A stretch of 64,000 bases of DNA from an uncultured Clostridia bacterium (lineage in GTDB: Bacteria; Bacillota; Clostridia; Oscillospirales; Acutalibacteraceae). How positions within the stretch are numbered: position 1 is the first letter of the stretch; the number at the start of each line of letters is the position of its first letter. The notes under the pieces were generated by a model. That model saw only the letters and a program-made list of their open reading frames with translations. It had not been told where the DNA came from and made no database searches. The DNA is taken from NCBI GenBank assembly GCA_937892115.1, contig CALAUI010000015.1, positions 1 through 64,000 on the forward strand, given 5' to 3'. This document shows, in pieces, positions 26,790-36,188 of this stretch. Position numbers and translations under genes: made by a program.

Positions 26790-27965
26790 TTACAGATTAT
26801 AAATTCCGGTAATTCTGCAGAAGCCGAAGAATGCCTGAACTATGGCATCACCGATTTTAACAAGCGCATAGAACAGCTTTGACTTTCCGCCCTCACATTC
26901 CGAAATCTTTGAATCCTTTTTCAGAGCAAGATTATAAAGGGTGATAAGCTCATAGTCATAATCCGCAGGGTTATTTTCATCAAGAGTAATAAGTCCTACG
27001 CCTCTGGTGACATATTTTGAATATGAATTACATCCTACGGTAGGTACGTTGATAACGTCAACGCTTTCAATATTCACATTGTAGGAATTATTATGGTCGT
27101 GACCGTGAAATGCGGCAATAACGTCGCCGGTTTCAAGCCATGCATCAAGCTGACCGTCATATATTTTGGGAGGACAGCATTCCTCAAGCCAATATCCGTT
27201 AAGACGGCTGAACACGGGAATTTTGAAATAGCTGTTACCGCAGTAATCGTAAGTCATACTGCCCGATTTCGAAGTTTTCACGTGAATCTTATCATATATT
27301 TCGGGAATAACTATGTGCTGGAAGTTCATAGCGGGAACAACCTCACCGCCATTGGCTTCCTTAAGCTGAGCCGCGGTATCTTTGTACCACTGAAGCTGGT
27401 CCTCTCTGACCCAGTCATAACCCCAGGAGCCGTCTTCATAAAGCTCTCCGCTGCTGCCGGAATCAATAAGCCAGAGATTGAATGCGGTCTTTGTGCCGTC
27501 GGAAGAGAGAATCGGCAGATTACAGTTTCCGCAGCCGTAAAGCTCCGGATCGGCGTCATAGGTAAGACAGCCGAGTGACTGATATATTTCAAGAAGCTCT
27601 TCTTTTGTTACAAAAAATTCCTGGTCGTGATTACCGAAAACAATGGCAAACGGAGTATTTGTTTCTCTTGCGGGAAGCGTAACCGCTTCAATGGCTTTTT
27701 TCTGTTTATCGTACCCTCTTGCCACGGTATTATCCCCGAGAAAAATTATAAGGTCGGGTGAATAAGCGGCAATCGCCTCACGCATAAGCTGAGTGGTTGT
27801 TTCTTCAAGATTTTCATCATCCTGAGAATCCGCAAACATCATTATTTTGAATTTACCGTCCTCATTAAAGCGAAGAGCGTTACCGGCATCTTCGGCACCT
27901 GCGGTAAAAACAAATAAGCTGCAAATCATCAAAACAGAAATAATAAGTGATAATATCCTTTTCAT
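26790..27965 (-). CDS. Secreted calcineurin-like metallophosphoesterase
   Basis: A signal peptide (MKRILSLIISVLMICSLFVF, cleavage near AGA-ED) leads into a metallophosphoesterase domain. Metal-binding blocks are visible: FADSQD, FLGDN, FGNHDQE and FHGHDHN. The family hydrolyses phosphomonoesters or diesters. The C-terminal ~30 residues form a hydrophobic, amphipathic helix (LFYALVKIGDAIVQAFFGF) that may hold the protein at the membrane. It is the first gene of an operon with GH13. Confidence 0.87.
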   Translation of the reverse strand: MKRILSLIISVLMICSLFVFTAGAEDAGNALRFNEDGKFKIMMFADSQDDENLEETTTQLMREAIAAYSPDLIIFLGDNTVARGYDKQKKAIEAVTLPARETNTPFAIVFGNHDQEFFVTKEELLEIYQSLGCLTYDADPELYGCGNCNLPILSSDGTKTAFNLWLIDSGSSGELYEDGSWGYDWVREDQLQWYKDTAAQLKEANGGEVVPAMNFQHIVIPEIYDKIHVKTSKSGSMTYDYCGNSYFKIPVFSRLNGYWLEECCPPKIYDGQLDAWLETGDVIAAFHGHDHNNSYNVNIESVDVINVPTVGCNSYSKYVTRGVGLITLDENNPADYDYELITLYNLALKKDSKISECEGGKSKLFYALVKIGDAIVQAFFGFCRITGIYNL

Positions 27966-28000
27966 TATTATGACCCCCTGAGAATAATTATCGCCTATTT

Positions 28001-28029
28001 AATATAACACGGACAGAGATAAAAGGCAA
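28001..28029 (-). promoter_or_regulatory. Promoter of the metallophosphatase-GH13 operon
   Basis: On the minus strand TTGCCT, a 17-nt spacer and TATATT. The -35 box lies next to the edge of the phage-like remnant. Confidence 0.6.
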
Positions 28030-28056
28030 GCACGGAGAAAGCATTATTCTCAAACA

Positions 28057-29927
28057 AAGACACAAACGGCAAGAAAACTTGCCGAGCATATCCGTAAGGT
28101 AGCGAACACAATTGAGAGATTTATCAAAACGCTCAATAATGATAAGTACGCCGAATTTGACAAGCTCAACACCGAAGCGGATACAATGAATGAGATTGCG
28201 GATAGCTTCTTTGATGTGCTGAATGAATTAAAAACGGTTGATAAAACAAATGCAGTCGGAGAAACAGTAAACTCTGAGAGCAGAGACAGACCGTCTATTG
28301 ACAACATGACCGAAAGACAGTACAATAATTTCGGTTGGGTTACCGTAAACAATGTGATGAGCTATGAAGAATACGGTAGCTTAATACATCAATTTGACGA
28401 TTTCAAAAAGCAGAAAACACAGTTATCCGACAACCGAAAACGGAGAAGCATTGATTATCGCATACGACAATGAGCATAATGCGACAAAGCTTGCCGGAAT
28501 TAAAGGAACAACGGAAAATCCAACAATCTCTTTTGTTATTGAATCCGCTTCTGACGGACATTATGATAATTACTACTTGGAGGTGCTGAGGGACGATGCA
28601 AAAAATATCCTTAAAAACAGAAATGCTTATGAAAGCTTGCAAGGAGAAGGCGTTTTCAGGTATATCGGTAGGGAAGATTATCCGCCATTTAGCGAGTTTA
28701 AAAAACAAAGACGCAGCTCTGGAAAAGGCAGAAAAAATAGTGAAAGCTTCCTCTACGGAAGCGGAAGCGGTGGAGAGAATTCTGAAACTGGATATGTAAA
28801 CAACGAGCCATCGTCAACAGACGGTGGTTTTTCTATGCCCGATAATCAGAATTACTCCACAAAACGAAACACAAATGATATGCGTTTTCATAATCTGCGA
28901 TATATAGAAAAAGCAGCCGAAGTCTCGGCTGACGCACTTACTGGAAAAACCAGCAGCGGCGGCTCAGCAACCTCAGCTACTGACTATAATGTAACAGACT
29001 TATACGATTTTGTCAAGCGGAATGATAAAGATTTCACTGCCGGGAAACCTATCAACAAGGAGTTCATCAATTCAGACGGCACACCTAAGGTGTTCTATCA
29101 CGGTACGCCTAACCGACCTTGTAAGGACGGTGAAAAAATTATCAAACGGCAATATAGACAAATCTGATTTAGTTCTTAAAACGAACGAAGAACTCAAGAA
29201 ATACGGCAAGATTAACAAGCAGAATAACGCTGTAATCAGAGTAAAAGATATTGATACAGGCGTTATAGTTTCATTAAAGGCGTTACGGCACGGATTAGAC
29301 AGACGCACCGAAGTACAATCTCAGTCATTACTACATTACGGAGAAATACTTGAAAATTCAATTAAAATTAACGAACTTACCCCCAAAAACAAAAACGCCT
29401 CCGAAAGCTATATATTGCTCGGAGTTGCAAGAGATAAAAACAATAAAATTGTGTTAATTACTACGGTTGTAAACAAATTTACAAACGAAGTTGAAAGCGT
29501 TGATTTAGCGTACTCAATTAACGCAAAAAAGGAGCCGACTGTTCCGAATGGAACCAAAGCTTCGGCAAACGCCTTATCTCTTACCGACTCCACAATCAAG
29601 ATAGCAGATGTATTAGATTTTGTCAAGAGCGTTTTTCCAAACGTTTTATCAAAAGATGTTCTTATGCATTATGGCATTGATAGAGGGACAAGCGAAATAG
29701 AGTCGTCATTGATATACTCCACCAAACGAGAGCAATCCAATCTTTCCGCATACGAGCTTTCCGAATTTGTTTCAATGTCAGACGAATTGCTTGAGCAGAA
29801 GCGTATTGCCGAAGCAAATGCAACCGAGCTGAATAATCTTACCGAATTTCCTGCACGCAAACTCAATCAGAACGGCATTTCATCTGTTGTTAAAGACCTT
29901 TGTAACACAGCAAAAGCCCACCGCTGA
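28057..29927 (+). pseudogene. Remnant of a phage/ICE large polyvalent protein
   Basis: Coding potential jumps between frames. One frame is open from 28057 (KTQTARKLAEHIRKVANTIE), a shift occurs near 28410, another near 28700-28800, and a junction near 29110 breaks off right after the motif SDGTPKVFYHGT. That motif opens ADP-ribosyltransferase-like domains in very large phage and integrative-element proteins. After it the frame jumps to NGNIDKSDLVLKTNEELKKYG and a segment like the Barnase/EndoU/ColicinE5-type nuclease domains (LLGVARDKNNKIVLITTVVN). No intact start or full domain remains. The insert ends near 29940. Confidence 0.72.
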
Positions 29928-29940
29928 GAGCGATGGGCTT
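29914..29940 (+). terminator. Hairpin closing the polyvalent remnant
   Basis: AAGCCCACCGCT pairs with AGCGATGGGCTT with one mismatch and a short loop, overlapping the stop of the last fragment. No long T tract follows. Confidence 0.5.
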
Positions 29941-29958
29941 AAAGCGTTTATATTTGAT

Positions 29959-30864
29959 TTATGCCATTACGAATACACAGCCGTTTGTTGCTTCTGAATT
30001 TGAGCCGGTCCAGCGAAGCTCGGAATTTACGAATTCAAAATATCCTTCCTTGCTGTCGTTAACAAGCACGGGGTCGGAACCGTCTCTTGTCTGATAGTGG
30101 AAAATATCATCTGCATCATAGGTAAGCTTATTGCCTTTCATTTCGGCAAGAATCAGCCATCTGTCGTTTGAATCGGCGGAGCTGCTCCAATTGACGTCAA
30201 TTGAAACCTCGTTTTTATCGGAGGGCTTGACCTCTGCGGTAGCTCTCATTGACGTTTTGTCCTGATATGAGCCGAGTACCGAAGTATAGCCCTCGTCGGA
30301 AACTTCGCTGATGATTATATTTCTGTTTTCAAGAAGGATTGAGTCAAAATCAGCTTCGCTGAATGAGCCGTCATCGGCAACACAGATAACGTACTGAACG
30401 TCATCAACAAGGAATCTGCCTGCATAATACTCGGCATCAGATTTGATTGAATAATCTGCAGTTTCATTCTCAAATGCGGGACTTCCGTCAATGTAAACGC
30501 CGGAGATATCGCCCTTCTTATCTTCATCAGCTGCTCTGAAGGTATATTCGCGGCCGGCAATCGTAAACTTATACTGAGCAATGTCGCCGTTGATAACACA
30601 GAAGGATTCATCGGAAACACCCATTGCAGCGGGATGAACAAGGTTTACGCCGACAATATTATTGATTTCTTCAAGTGATGTATACTCAACAACGGGATTG
30701 GCAAGTCCGGCATAGCCACCATCGGGAGCTGAGGACTCATTGTTTTCTTCGCTGACGGAAGAGTCAACGGTTGTATTATCTTTTGATTCATCGGTCTTTC
30801 CGCAGGCGCAGAAGACAAGGCATAAAGCCGAAAGAATAGCAATTACAACAAGAAATTTTTTCAT
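29959..30864 (-). CDS. Predicted lipoprotein of unknown function
   Basis: A 301-aa protein with a lipoprotein signal (hydrophobic stretch then LVFCAC, lipidated Cys near residue 21) and an acidic Ser/Asp/Glu-rich linker to about residue 50. The rest is a beta-rich region with no motif I can name. It would be anchored to the outer face of the membrane. The palindrome ACCGATAATTCGGT at 30886-30899 lies about 22 nt before the start codon and could be an operator. Confidence 0.75.
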   Translation of the reverse strand: MKKFLVVIAILSALCLVFCACGKTDESKDNTTVDSSVSEENNESSAPDGGYAGLANPVVEYTSLEEINNIVGVNLVHPAAMGVSDESFCVINGDIAQYKFTIAGREYTFRAADEDKKGDISGVYIDGSPAFENETADYSIKSDAEYYAGRFLVDDVQYVICVADDGSFSEADFDSILLENRNIIISEVSDEGYTSVLGSYQDKTSMRATAEVKPSDKNEVSIDVNWSSSADSNDRWLILAEMKGNKLTYDADDIFHYQTRDGSDPVLVNDSKEGYFEFVNSELRWTGSNSEATNGCVFVMA

Positions 30865-31017
30865 AATCTGTTCTCCTTATCTTATACCGAATTATCGGTT
30901 TATTCGTAACAGATGACGGTTTTGATTCATTAAATCAGCGCCGCTCTGTGTCGTTTCATCTGTTTATACGACGGTAAAATGAAAATGGCTACAAAATTGA
31001 TAAAAATATTTCGGCAA

Positions 31018-31344
31018 TCAGTATTTTTCCGTTTCCGTAACGTCAAGGACAAATACCGTCGCACCGCCTACGGTAACATTATCGGCAAGAGCGCCATCGG
31101 CAAATCCCTTTCCGAAGGATGCATTTGTAGGTGCGGTATGAGTACGCTTCTGTGAAAACTTTTTGATGATTTCCTTTGCAAATGACACTCTTTCATCCTC
31201 GGTACCGATAAGGAAGGTGGTGTTGCCTACCATAAGGAATCCGCCGGTGGTTGAAAGCTTGGTCACGGAAAAATTTTCTTTTGTAAGAGCAGCCGCAACA
31301 ACAGCGCTGTCTTCATTATTAACAATAGCAATAATAAGTTTCAT
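31018..31344 (-). CDS. darA: Cyclic-di-AMP receptor DarA (PII-like)
   Basis: This 108-aa protein matches the PII-like cyclic-di-AMP receptor family: MKLIIAIVNNED at the start, the TTGGFLMVGNTTFLIGTEDE segment, and the C-terminal VGGATVFVLDVTE strand. Members bind c-di-AMP as trimers; the downstream target is unknown in most species. It is the last gene of an operon with an ABC transporter and a DUF1854 protein. Confidence 0.92.
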   Translation of the reverse strand: MKLIIAIVNNEDSAVVAAALTKENFSVTKLSTTGGFLMVGNTTFLIGTEDERVSFAKEIIKKFSQKRTHTAPTNASFGKGFADGALADNVTVGGATVFVLDVTETEKY

Positions 31345-31364
31345 ACTGATACTCCCTTTTTCAA

Positions 31365-31853
31365 TTAAAGCTTCGGCTCAAGCAATACTCTTGAACGCTT
31401 ATCAAGCTTACGATAATCCTCAATTTCGTATCTGTTATCATTTGCATCCTTAATGAGAACTCTGCCGTCGTAAAGGGGCTTAACGGACGCAATATGATTT
31501 CTGATTTCAAATTTGATTATACCATGATCAGTTTCCGCTGTCCACATCCAGACCTTGAATTTTTCCGTCATCGAGATAAATCTCGTAATCTTGGGAATCA
31601 GGTAATATTCGTCAAGAGCACTGAGCACGACTTTCCTTGATTCGTCCATAAGATTTGCCGCATCACGGATAACCGCTTTCTGCTCCCCTTCTTCGTCAAG
31701 CAGTACAAGATATTTGTCACCGCCGGATTTCGGGAAAAGACGGTGTACCTCAAGATTTGTCCATTTTTCATCACTTCCGAAAAATTCAACGTCAACGAAT
31801 ATACCGTCGTTTTCGGTTATTTTAACTTCCGGTCCGTCAATATAATGTATCAT
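31365..31853 (-). CDS. DUF1854-domain protein
   Basis: A 162-aa soluble protein fitting DUF1854 (WTNLEVHRLFPKSGGDKYLVLLDE, then VLLEPKL at the end). The family recurs next to ABC transporters, as here, where it is 12 nt behind one. In some proteobacteria both are annotated as cyanophycin-associated. A molecular function is not established. Confidence 0.8.
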   Translation of the reverse strand: MIHYIDGPEVKITENDGIFVDVEFFGSDEKWTNLEVHRLFPKSGGDKYLVLLDEEGEQKAVIRDAANLMDESRKVVLSALDEYYLIPKITRFISMTEKFKVWMWTAETDHGIIKFEIRNHIASVKPLYDGRVLIKDANDNRYEIEDYRKLDKRSRVLLEPKL

Positions 31854-31865
31854 AGGTACACCTCC

Positions 31866-34115
31866 TTATTCAAAGTTTTCGGTTTCTTTCATCTTGCTGA
31901 GCTGTTCACCCATGGACTGAATCTCAACAAGCTTGTAATATTTGCCCTTCATGGCAAGGAGCTCCTGAGGAGTGCCGTACTCTATGATTTCGCCCTTATC
32001 CACAACTATAATCTTATTGGCTTTGCGAAGTGTGGAAAGACGGTGAGCAATCATAATCGTCGTTCTGCCTCTGATAAGGCGTTCTATGGCTTCCTGGATA
32101 AGATGCTCCGTTTCGGAGTCAACAGCCGCAGTCGCTTCATCAAGGATGAGAATGGACGGATTTTTCATTACGGCTCTGGCAATGGAAATTCTCTGCTTTT
32201 CACCACCGGAAACGCCCGTTCCTCTTTCGCCGAGGACTGTATCGTATCCGTCGGGAAGGCGTGAAATAAAGCCGTGAGCGTTGGCTATATCCGCCGCTCT
32301 GAGCACCTGCTCAACATGGGCATCGGGTGAGCCGTAGGCAATATTATTGTAAATGGAATCCTTGAACATCAGCGGCTCCTGCTGAACAAAGCCGATCTGA
32401 CTTCTGTAATATTCCATATCGATATCTTTGAGATTCATATTGTCAATGAAAATCTCGCCGTCATAATCATCGTAGTAACGCATTATAAGGTTGATGAGCG
32501 TTGATTTACCCGAGCCGGTCGTACCGACTATACCCACAACGTCGCCGGGCTCAATTACCACGTTGATGTCGCTGAGGACCTTCTTTGAACGGTCAAAGGA
32601 GAAATTGACGTTTTTGAATTCAATTCTGCCTTCAATTCTGTCGGGAATATTTGACTTGCCGAAATTATGTTCCGGCTCGGCGTCAAGTATATCAAGAATC
32701 TTCTCTGCGGAAGCAAGAGTATTCTTATATGTATCGCTGAAATTCGCAAAGAAGTTTACCGGGTTATAGAACATTGATGCATAAGAAACGAATGATACGA
32801 GCAGACCCACGGTAACGCCGTTGTCGTTGCCGTTGATAACGAGCTGACCGCCGGAAAACCAGATAATGAGCGAGCCGCAGGTTACGAGGAAGGTCATAAA
32901 GCTGGGGAAGAAGCTTGCGATTCTTGATACCTTGTCATCCTCACGAAGCCACTCATCGCAATATGCATCAAACTTTTTAACGGCACTTTTTTCGCTTGTG
33001 AACGCCTTGATTATTCTGATACCCGGAATGGTATCTGTAAGAAGTCCCGAAATAGCGGAGCTTCTTCGCCAGATTCTGCTGTAATGAGGACCGATTTTTC
33101 TGCCGAAAACTCTGCCGATAAGCACAACAAGAGGGATGGGAACAAGTGAGAAGAGCGTCAGCTTCCAGTTCAGCACGGTCATTATCACAAGAATACCTAT
33201 GAGGGTAAAGAACTGCACAACCGCTTCCTGAGTAATTTTCATGACAAAATTCTGAATGGCGGAGGTGTCGGAGTTGATTCTGTTGATGACCGAGCCGGTA
33301 GAAGTCTTGTCGTAGAAATTCAAAGGAAGATACTGCGCTTTTTCGTAAATATCCTTTTTAAGTCCGACAACTATCTTATCACCGGTTATTCTGAGAAGAT
33401 AGCTTCTTACGCCGGAAACACTGAACTGAAGAATATATACTCCCAAAAGAATACCGATAACAATCAGAAGCCCCTTGGAATCTCTCGCGGGAAGCACAAC
33501 GTCTACCATTTTACCGGTAATATAAGGAGGAACAAGGGACATTGCCGTTGTGAATACCGAAAGAAGCATACACACAAAAAGTCCCTTTTTGTAGGGAGTA
33601 GCGTATCCCGCAAACTTGGAAATCATCTTGCCCTTGCCTTTACAGTTAAGGCAGTCGGCATCGGGGGAAGAAAGCTTGCGGCCGCATTTGGGACAGAACG
33701 AACGAAGATGGGAAACGGTATTTTCCATACCGTAAAGTGCCTCGTCTGTATATCCGTGCTCCACAACGTTATTTACGAAGTCCTTTGCCGCATCGGCAAC
33801 GGACGTAGTTGAATATGTAAAACGGATAAGCTTTACACTTTTGCCGGATTTAAGTCTGACACTGAAATAAGCGCTGCCGTACATTCTTTTTACATCGGCT
33901 TCTTCTATATCGTCGTAGTCAAACTTTCTCGGCTCTTCATTCTCGTTGAAGACGAAAAGCTGCTTCTTACCGAAGCACATTGCACTTTCACCGTAATTGC
34001 GGTCAAAGTTCAGATCGCCGACAACGGAAAACAGATGTTCATCTTCCCCGAAAGCAGTTTTATATTGCCCCTCAAACTGCTTCGGGAACGGTCGGTTTGT
34101 AATTATTTTGTCCAT
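31866..34115 (-). CDS. ABC exporter with N-terminal zinc-ribbon extension
   Basis: The core is a half-transporter of the multidrug/lipid exporter type: six transmembrane helices at about residues 175-460, then an ATPase with Walker A GTTGSGKST, signature SGGEKQ and Walker B ILILDEAT. The first ~170 residues are unusual: a beta-rich module resembling a bacterial PH domain (about 30-120), then a zinc ribbon with two CxxC pairs (FCPKCG, DCLNCKG) directly before the first helix. It should work as a dimer in the membrane. The substrate is unknown. First gene of the operon with DUF1854 and DarA. Confidence 0.88.
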   Translation of the reverse strand: MDKIITNRPFPKQFEGQYKTAFGEDEHLFSVVGDLNFDRNYGESAMCFGKKQLFVFNENEEPRKFDYDDIEEADVKRMYGSAYFSVRLKSGKSVKLIRFTYSTTSVADAAKDFVNNVVEHGYTDEALYGMENTVSHLRSFCPKCGRKLSSPDADCLNCKGKGKMISKFAGYATPYKKGLFVCMLLSVFTTAMSLVPPYITGKMVDVVLPARDSKGLLIVIGILLGVYILQFSVSGVRSYLLRITGDKIVVGLKKDIYEKAQYLPLNFYDKTSTGSVINRINSDTSAIQNFVMKITQEAVVQFFTLIGILVIMTVLNWKLTLFSLVPIPLVVLIGRVFGRKIGPHYSRIWRRSSAISGLLTDTIPGIRIIKAFTSEKSAVKKFDAYCDEWLREDDKVSRIASFFPSFMTFLVTCGSLIIWFSGGQLVINGNDNGVTVGLLVSFVSYASMFYNPVNFFANFSDTYKNTLASAEKILDILDAEPEHNFGKSNIPDRIEGRIEFKNVNFSFDRSKKVLSDINVVIEPGDVVGIVGTTGSGKSTLINLIMRYYDDYDGEIFIDNMNLKDIDMEYYRSQIGFVQQEPLMFKDSIYNNIAYGSPDAHVEQVLRAADIANAHGFISRLPDGYDTVLGERGTGVSGGEKQRISIARAVMKNPSILILDEATAAVDSETEHLIQEAIERLIRGRTTIMIAHRLSTLRKANKIIVVDKGEIIEYGTPQELLAMKGKYYKLVEIQSMGEQLSKMKETENFE

Positions 34116-34159
34116 AATGTCACCCCCACTAAAGGTGTTTCTTATGATTTTTCAAGAGG

Positions 34160-34187
34160 ATTATAACCGATAACTATTATAAGTCAA
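34160..34187 (-). promoter_or_regulatory. Promoter of the ABC-DUF1854-darA operon
   Basis: On the minus strand TTGACT, a 16-nt spacer and TATAAT, about 45 nt before the start codon. Confidence 0.75.
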
Positions 34188-34285
34188 TATAAAAAGGCAA
34201 ATTGAAACCATTTTTGTAACATTACATAAATTAAAACTACCAGAGACTTTATTTTGTTTATTTTGCACAATAAGAAAATAGGTAA

Positions 34286-34319
34286 GACAGCAACACCGCG
34301 TTACCGTGATGTTACTGTC
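34286..34319 (-). terminator. Terminator-like hairpin after the DUF4838 gene
   Basis: GACAGTAACAtCaC pairs with GtGTTgCTGTC (imperfect) immediately past the DUF4838 stop. The T tract is weak (TTACCTATTTTC). Confidence 0.45.
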
Positions 34320-34328
34320 CTAAATTTG

Positions 34329-36116
34329 TTATGCGTAAAGTATTTTCAGTACGAAATTAACAAGAGAATAAACCTTATAGTAGAGCCCCTGAAGCAACTG
34401 ATTGAAGAATACATGAGTGCTGTCCATTTCAGCCGTTTTTTCTATTCCTCTGTCGGAAATATCCTTCATCAGTTCATCTTTCAGAATGCCGAAAGAGGAA
34501 AGCTTCTTAAACTCGGAAACACGGTTTTTCATCTTCCACCATCTCCAGGAAATTTCCGAGCCGAGCACGTGGTCAAGCTCATCATCTGAAGATGCTTCTT
34601 TTGCTTTCGCCCAAAGGGAATCACAGTACCCGATCTGCTCCGACGAGAGATTGAGGGTATCCTTCATTGACTGATAAATACCGAGATGCATTTTACTCTC
34701 GTTTTCGGTGATAAGGTCAAGGAATTCTTTTATATACTTTCCGCCTTCACCGTAGTAGGCATTGCAGAATTCGGAAACGGCTGCATCGTAATCAAGATAA
34801 GGATCCTTGAAAAGCTGACCTATCAGCCACGCACGAAGCTCGCCGAATTCGGCTTCGGCTTTCATGGAATAATTGCCTTCCTCATAAATACCTTTTACGT
34901 TATTCTCTTTGAAAACCTGCATATTTCTCTGCAAAACGCCGAAATCCGGGAAAAGTCCTGTCCAGTTACAATAATTTGTACAGTAATCCCAGATATATAT
35001 TCTGTCGCAGATTTCAGACCAGCCGCGTAAATCGTCCATAAACGCCTTATTTGTCTTGCAGGATTCATCGTCAAAGGCGTGGGAAAAGCAGCACTCTATT
35101 GAGCAAAGACGGATAATCACGTTATCGTCGGGTACGATTCCCTTCGGGGGCTTTCTTGTGTAACGGTAGGCAAAGGTGTCAATGGCTACGTTATCGTAAC
35201 CGGCTTTCTTTACCTGCTTTGCAACGGCATTGCAGAATTCAAGCATTGTACCTGCGTGCGAGCCGTATTTGTTATCAATCTTTCTGCATTCGGGACAGGT
35301 ACAGAAGGTAATATTGTCATTCTGAGTAAGCGTTACTATCTGAAGGTCTGCTTTCTCGTCATGTTCCTTTGCAAGTAGTTCAAGGACCTCATCGGTAACG
35401 ATTCTGAGCACATCGGGATTGGAAAGGCAAAGCTGATTCTTAGTTCTGAATCCTCTGTAAGAAGCAAAATATTCGGGGTGCTCGTCATAATATTTTTCGG
35501 CGGAGCAGAATTTGGTTGAAAGCGTATGGGCAAGGGTGGGAATGTAATCAACACATCCGCCGAGCTCTTCCGGAATATCTCTGTATTCGGCACTGTTCAG
35601 GCCGTTAAAAAGTGAATACTGTACGTCATTCGGGCTGAGCCAATCCGTATCCGTGAACTCAAACGGAGGAACGTATTCAATATTGACGTTGACCGGAACG
35701 GAAACGGTATCTTTCGTATATGTGATTTTTTCACTTGTATAGCTTCTTACCCCTGCAAATTTTTCAAGGAAAGCATAGACTCCTCTGACGGTCTGCTGAA
35801 GGGTGGAGCCGCTGATATAAACGTCGGCTTCATCGGAAGAAATCACGTAACCGCCGTCAAGCGAATCATCTGTCGTCAATACTATATTATGTTCGTTCTG
35901 CTTCTCACTCAGAACGGGAAGCTGAACGGAGCAGACATTCCTGACATAATCGGATAAAGTATCCGACACTGTTTTAAGTTTTTCATCCTTGCTGCAGATA
36001 CACCAGCTATCGTCTATAATCAAATTTTCTTCCTCCTCTGCATAAGCATAAAACGCGGACATAGCCATAATGAGACACAATACGATTGAAATAAACTTTT
36101 TTATTTTCATTTTCAT
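34329..36116 (-). CDS. Secreted DUF4838-domain protein
   Basis: A signal peptide (IKKFISIVLCLIMAMSAFYAYA) precedes an N-terminal GH20-like alpha/beta domain (about 30-160) and a DUF4838 region with TIM-barrel-like blocks (LTQNDNITFCTCPECRKI, YIWDYCTNYCNW). DUF4838 proteins are common in polysaccharide-degrading bacteria and are presumed glycoside hydrolases, without a defined activity. The CTCPEC cysteines may bind a metal. The last ~30 residues form a hydrophobic tail (LLQGLYYKVYSLVNFVLKIL). Third gene of an operon with a TIM-barrel isomerase and a 2-hydroxyacid dehydrogenase. Confidence 0.82.
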   Translation of the reverse strand: MKMKIKKFISIVLCLIMAMSAFYAYAEEEENLIIDDSWCICSKDEKLKTVSDTLSDYVRNVCSVQLPVLSEKQNEHNIVLTTDDSLDGGYVISSDEADVYISGSTLQQTVRGVYAFLEKFAGVRSYTSEKITYTKDTVSVPVNVNIEYVPPFEFTDTDWLSPNDVQYSLFNGLNSAEYRDIPEELGGCVDYIPTLAHTLSTKFCSAEKYYDEHPEYFASYRGFRTKNQLCLSNPDVLRIVTDEVLELLAKEHDEKADLQIVTLTQNDNITFCTCPECRKIDNKYGSHAGTMLEFCNAVAKQVKKAGYDNVAIDTFAYRYTRKPPKGIVPDDNVIIRLCSIECCFSHAFDDESCKTNKAFMDDLRGWSEICDRIYIWDYCTNYCNWTGLFPDFGVLQRNMQVFKENNVKGIYEEGNYSMKAEAEFGELRAWLIGQLFKDPYLDYDAAVSEFCNAYYGEGGKYIKEFLDLITENESKMHLGIYQSMKDTLNLSSEQIGYCDSLWAKAKEASSDDELDHVLGSEISWRWWKMKNRVSEFKKLSSFGILKDELMKDISDRGIEKTAEMDSTHVFFNQLLQGLYYKVYSLVNFVLKILYA

Positions 36117-36188
36117 TCCTCCATGATGTGATACAGGATATTATCAATATATTTCAAAAGAGCCGGCATTTCAATATAAATTGAAAAT

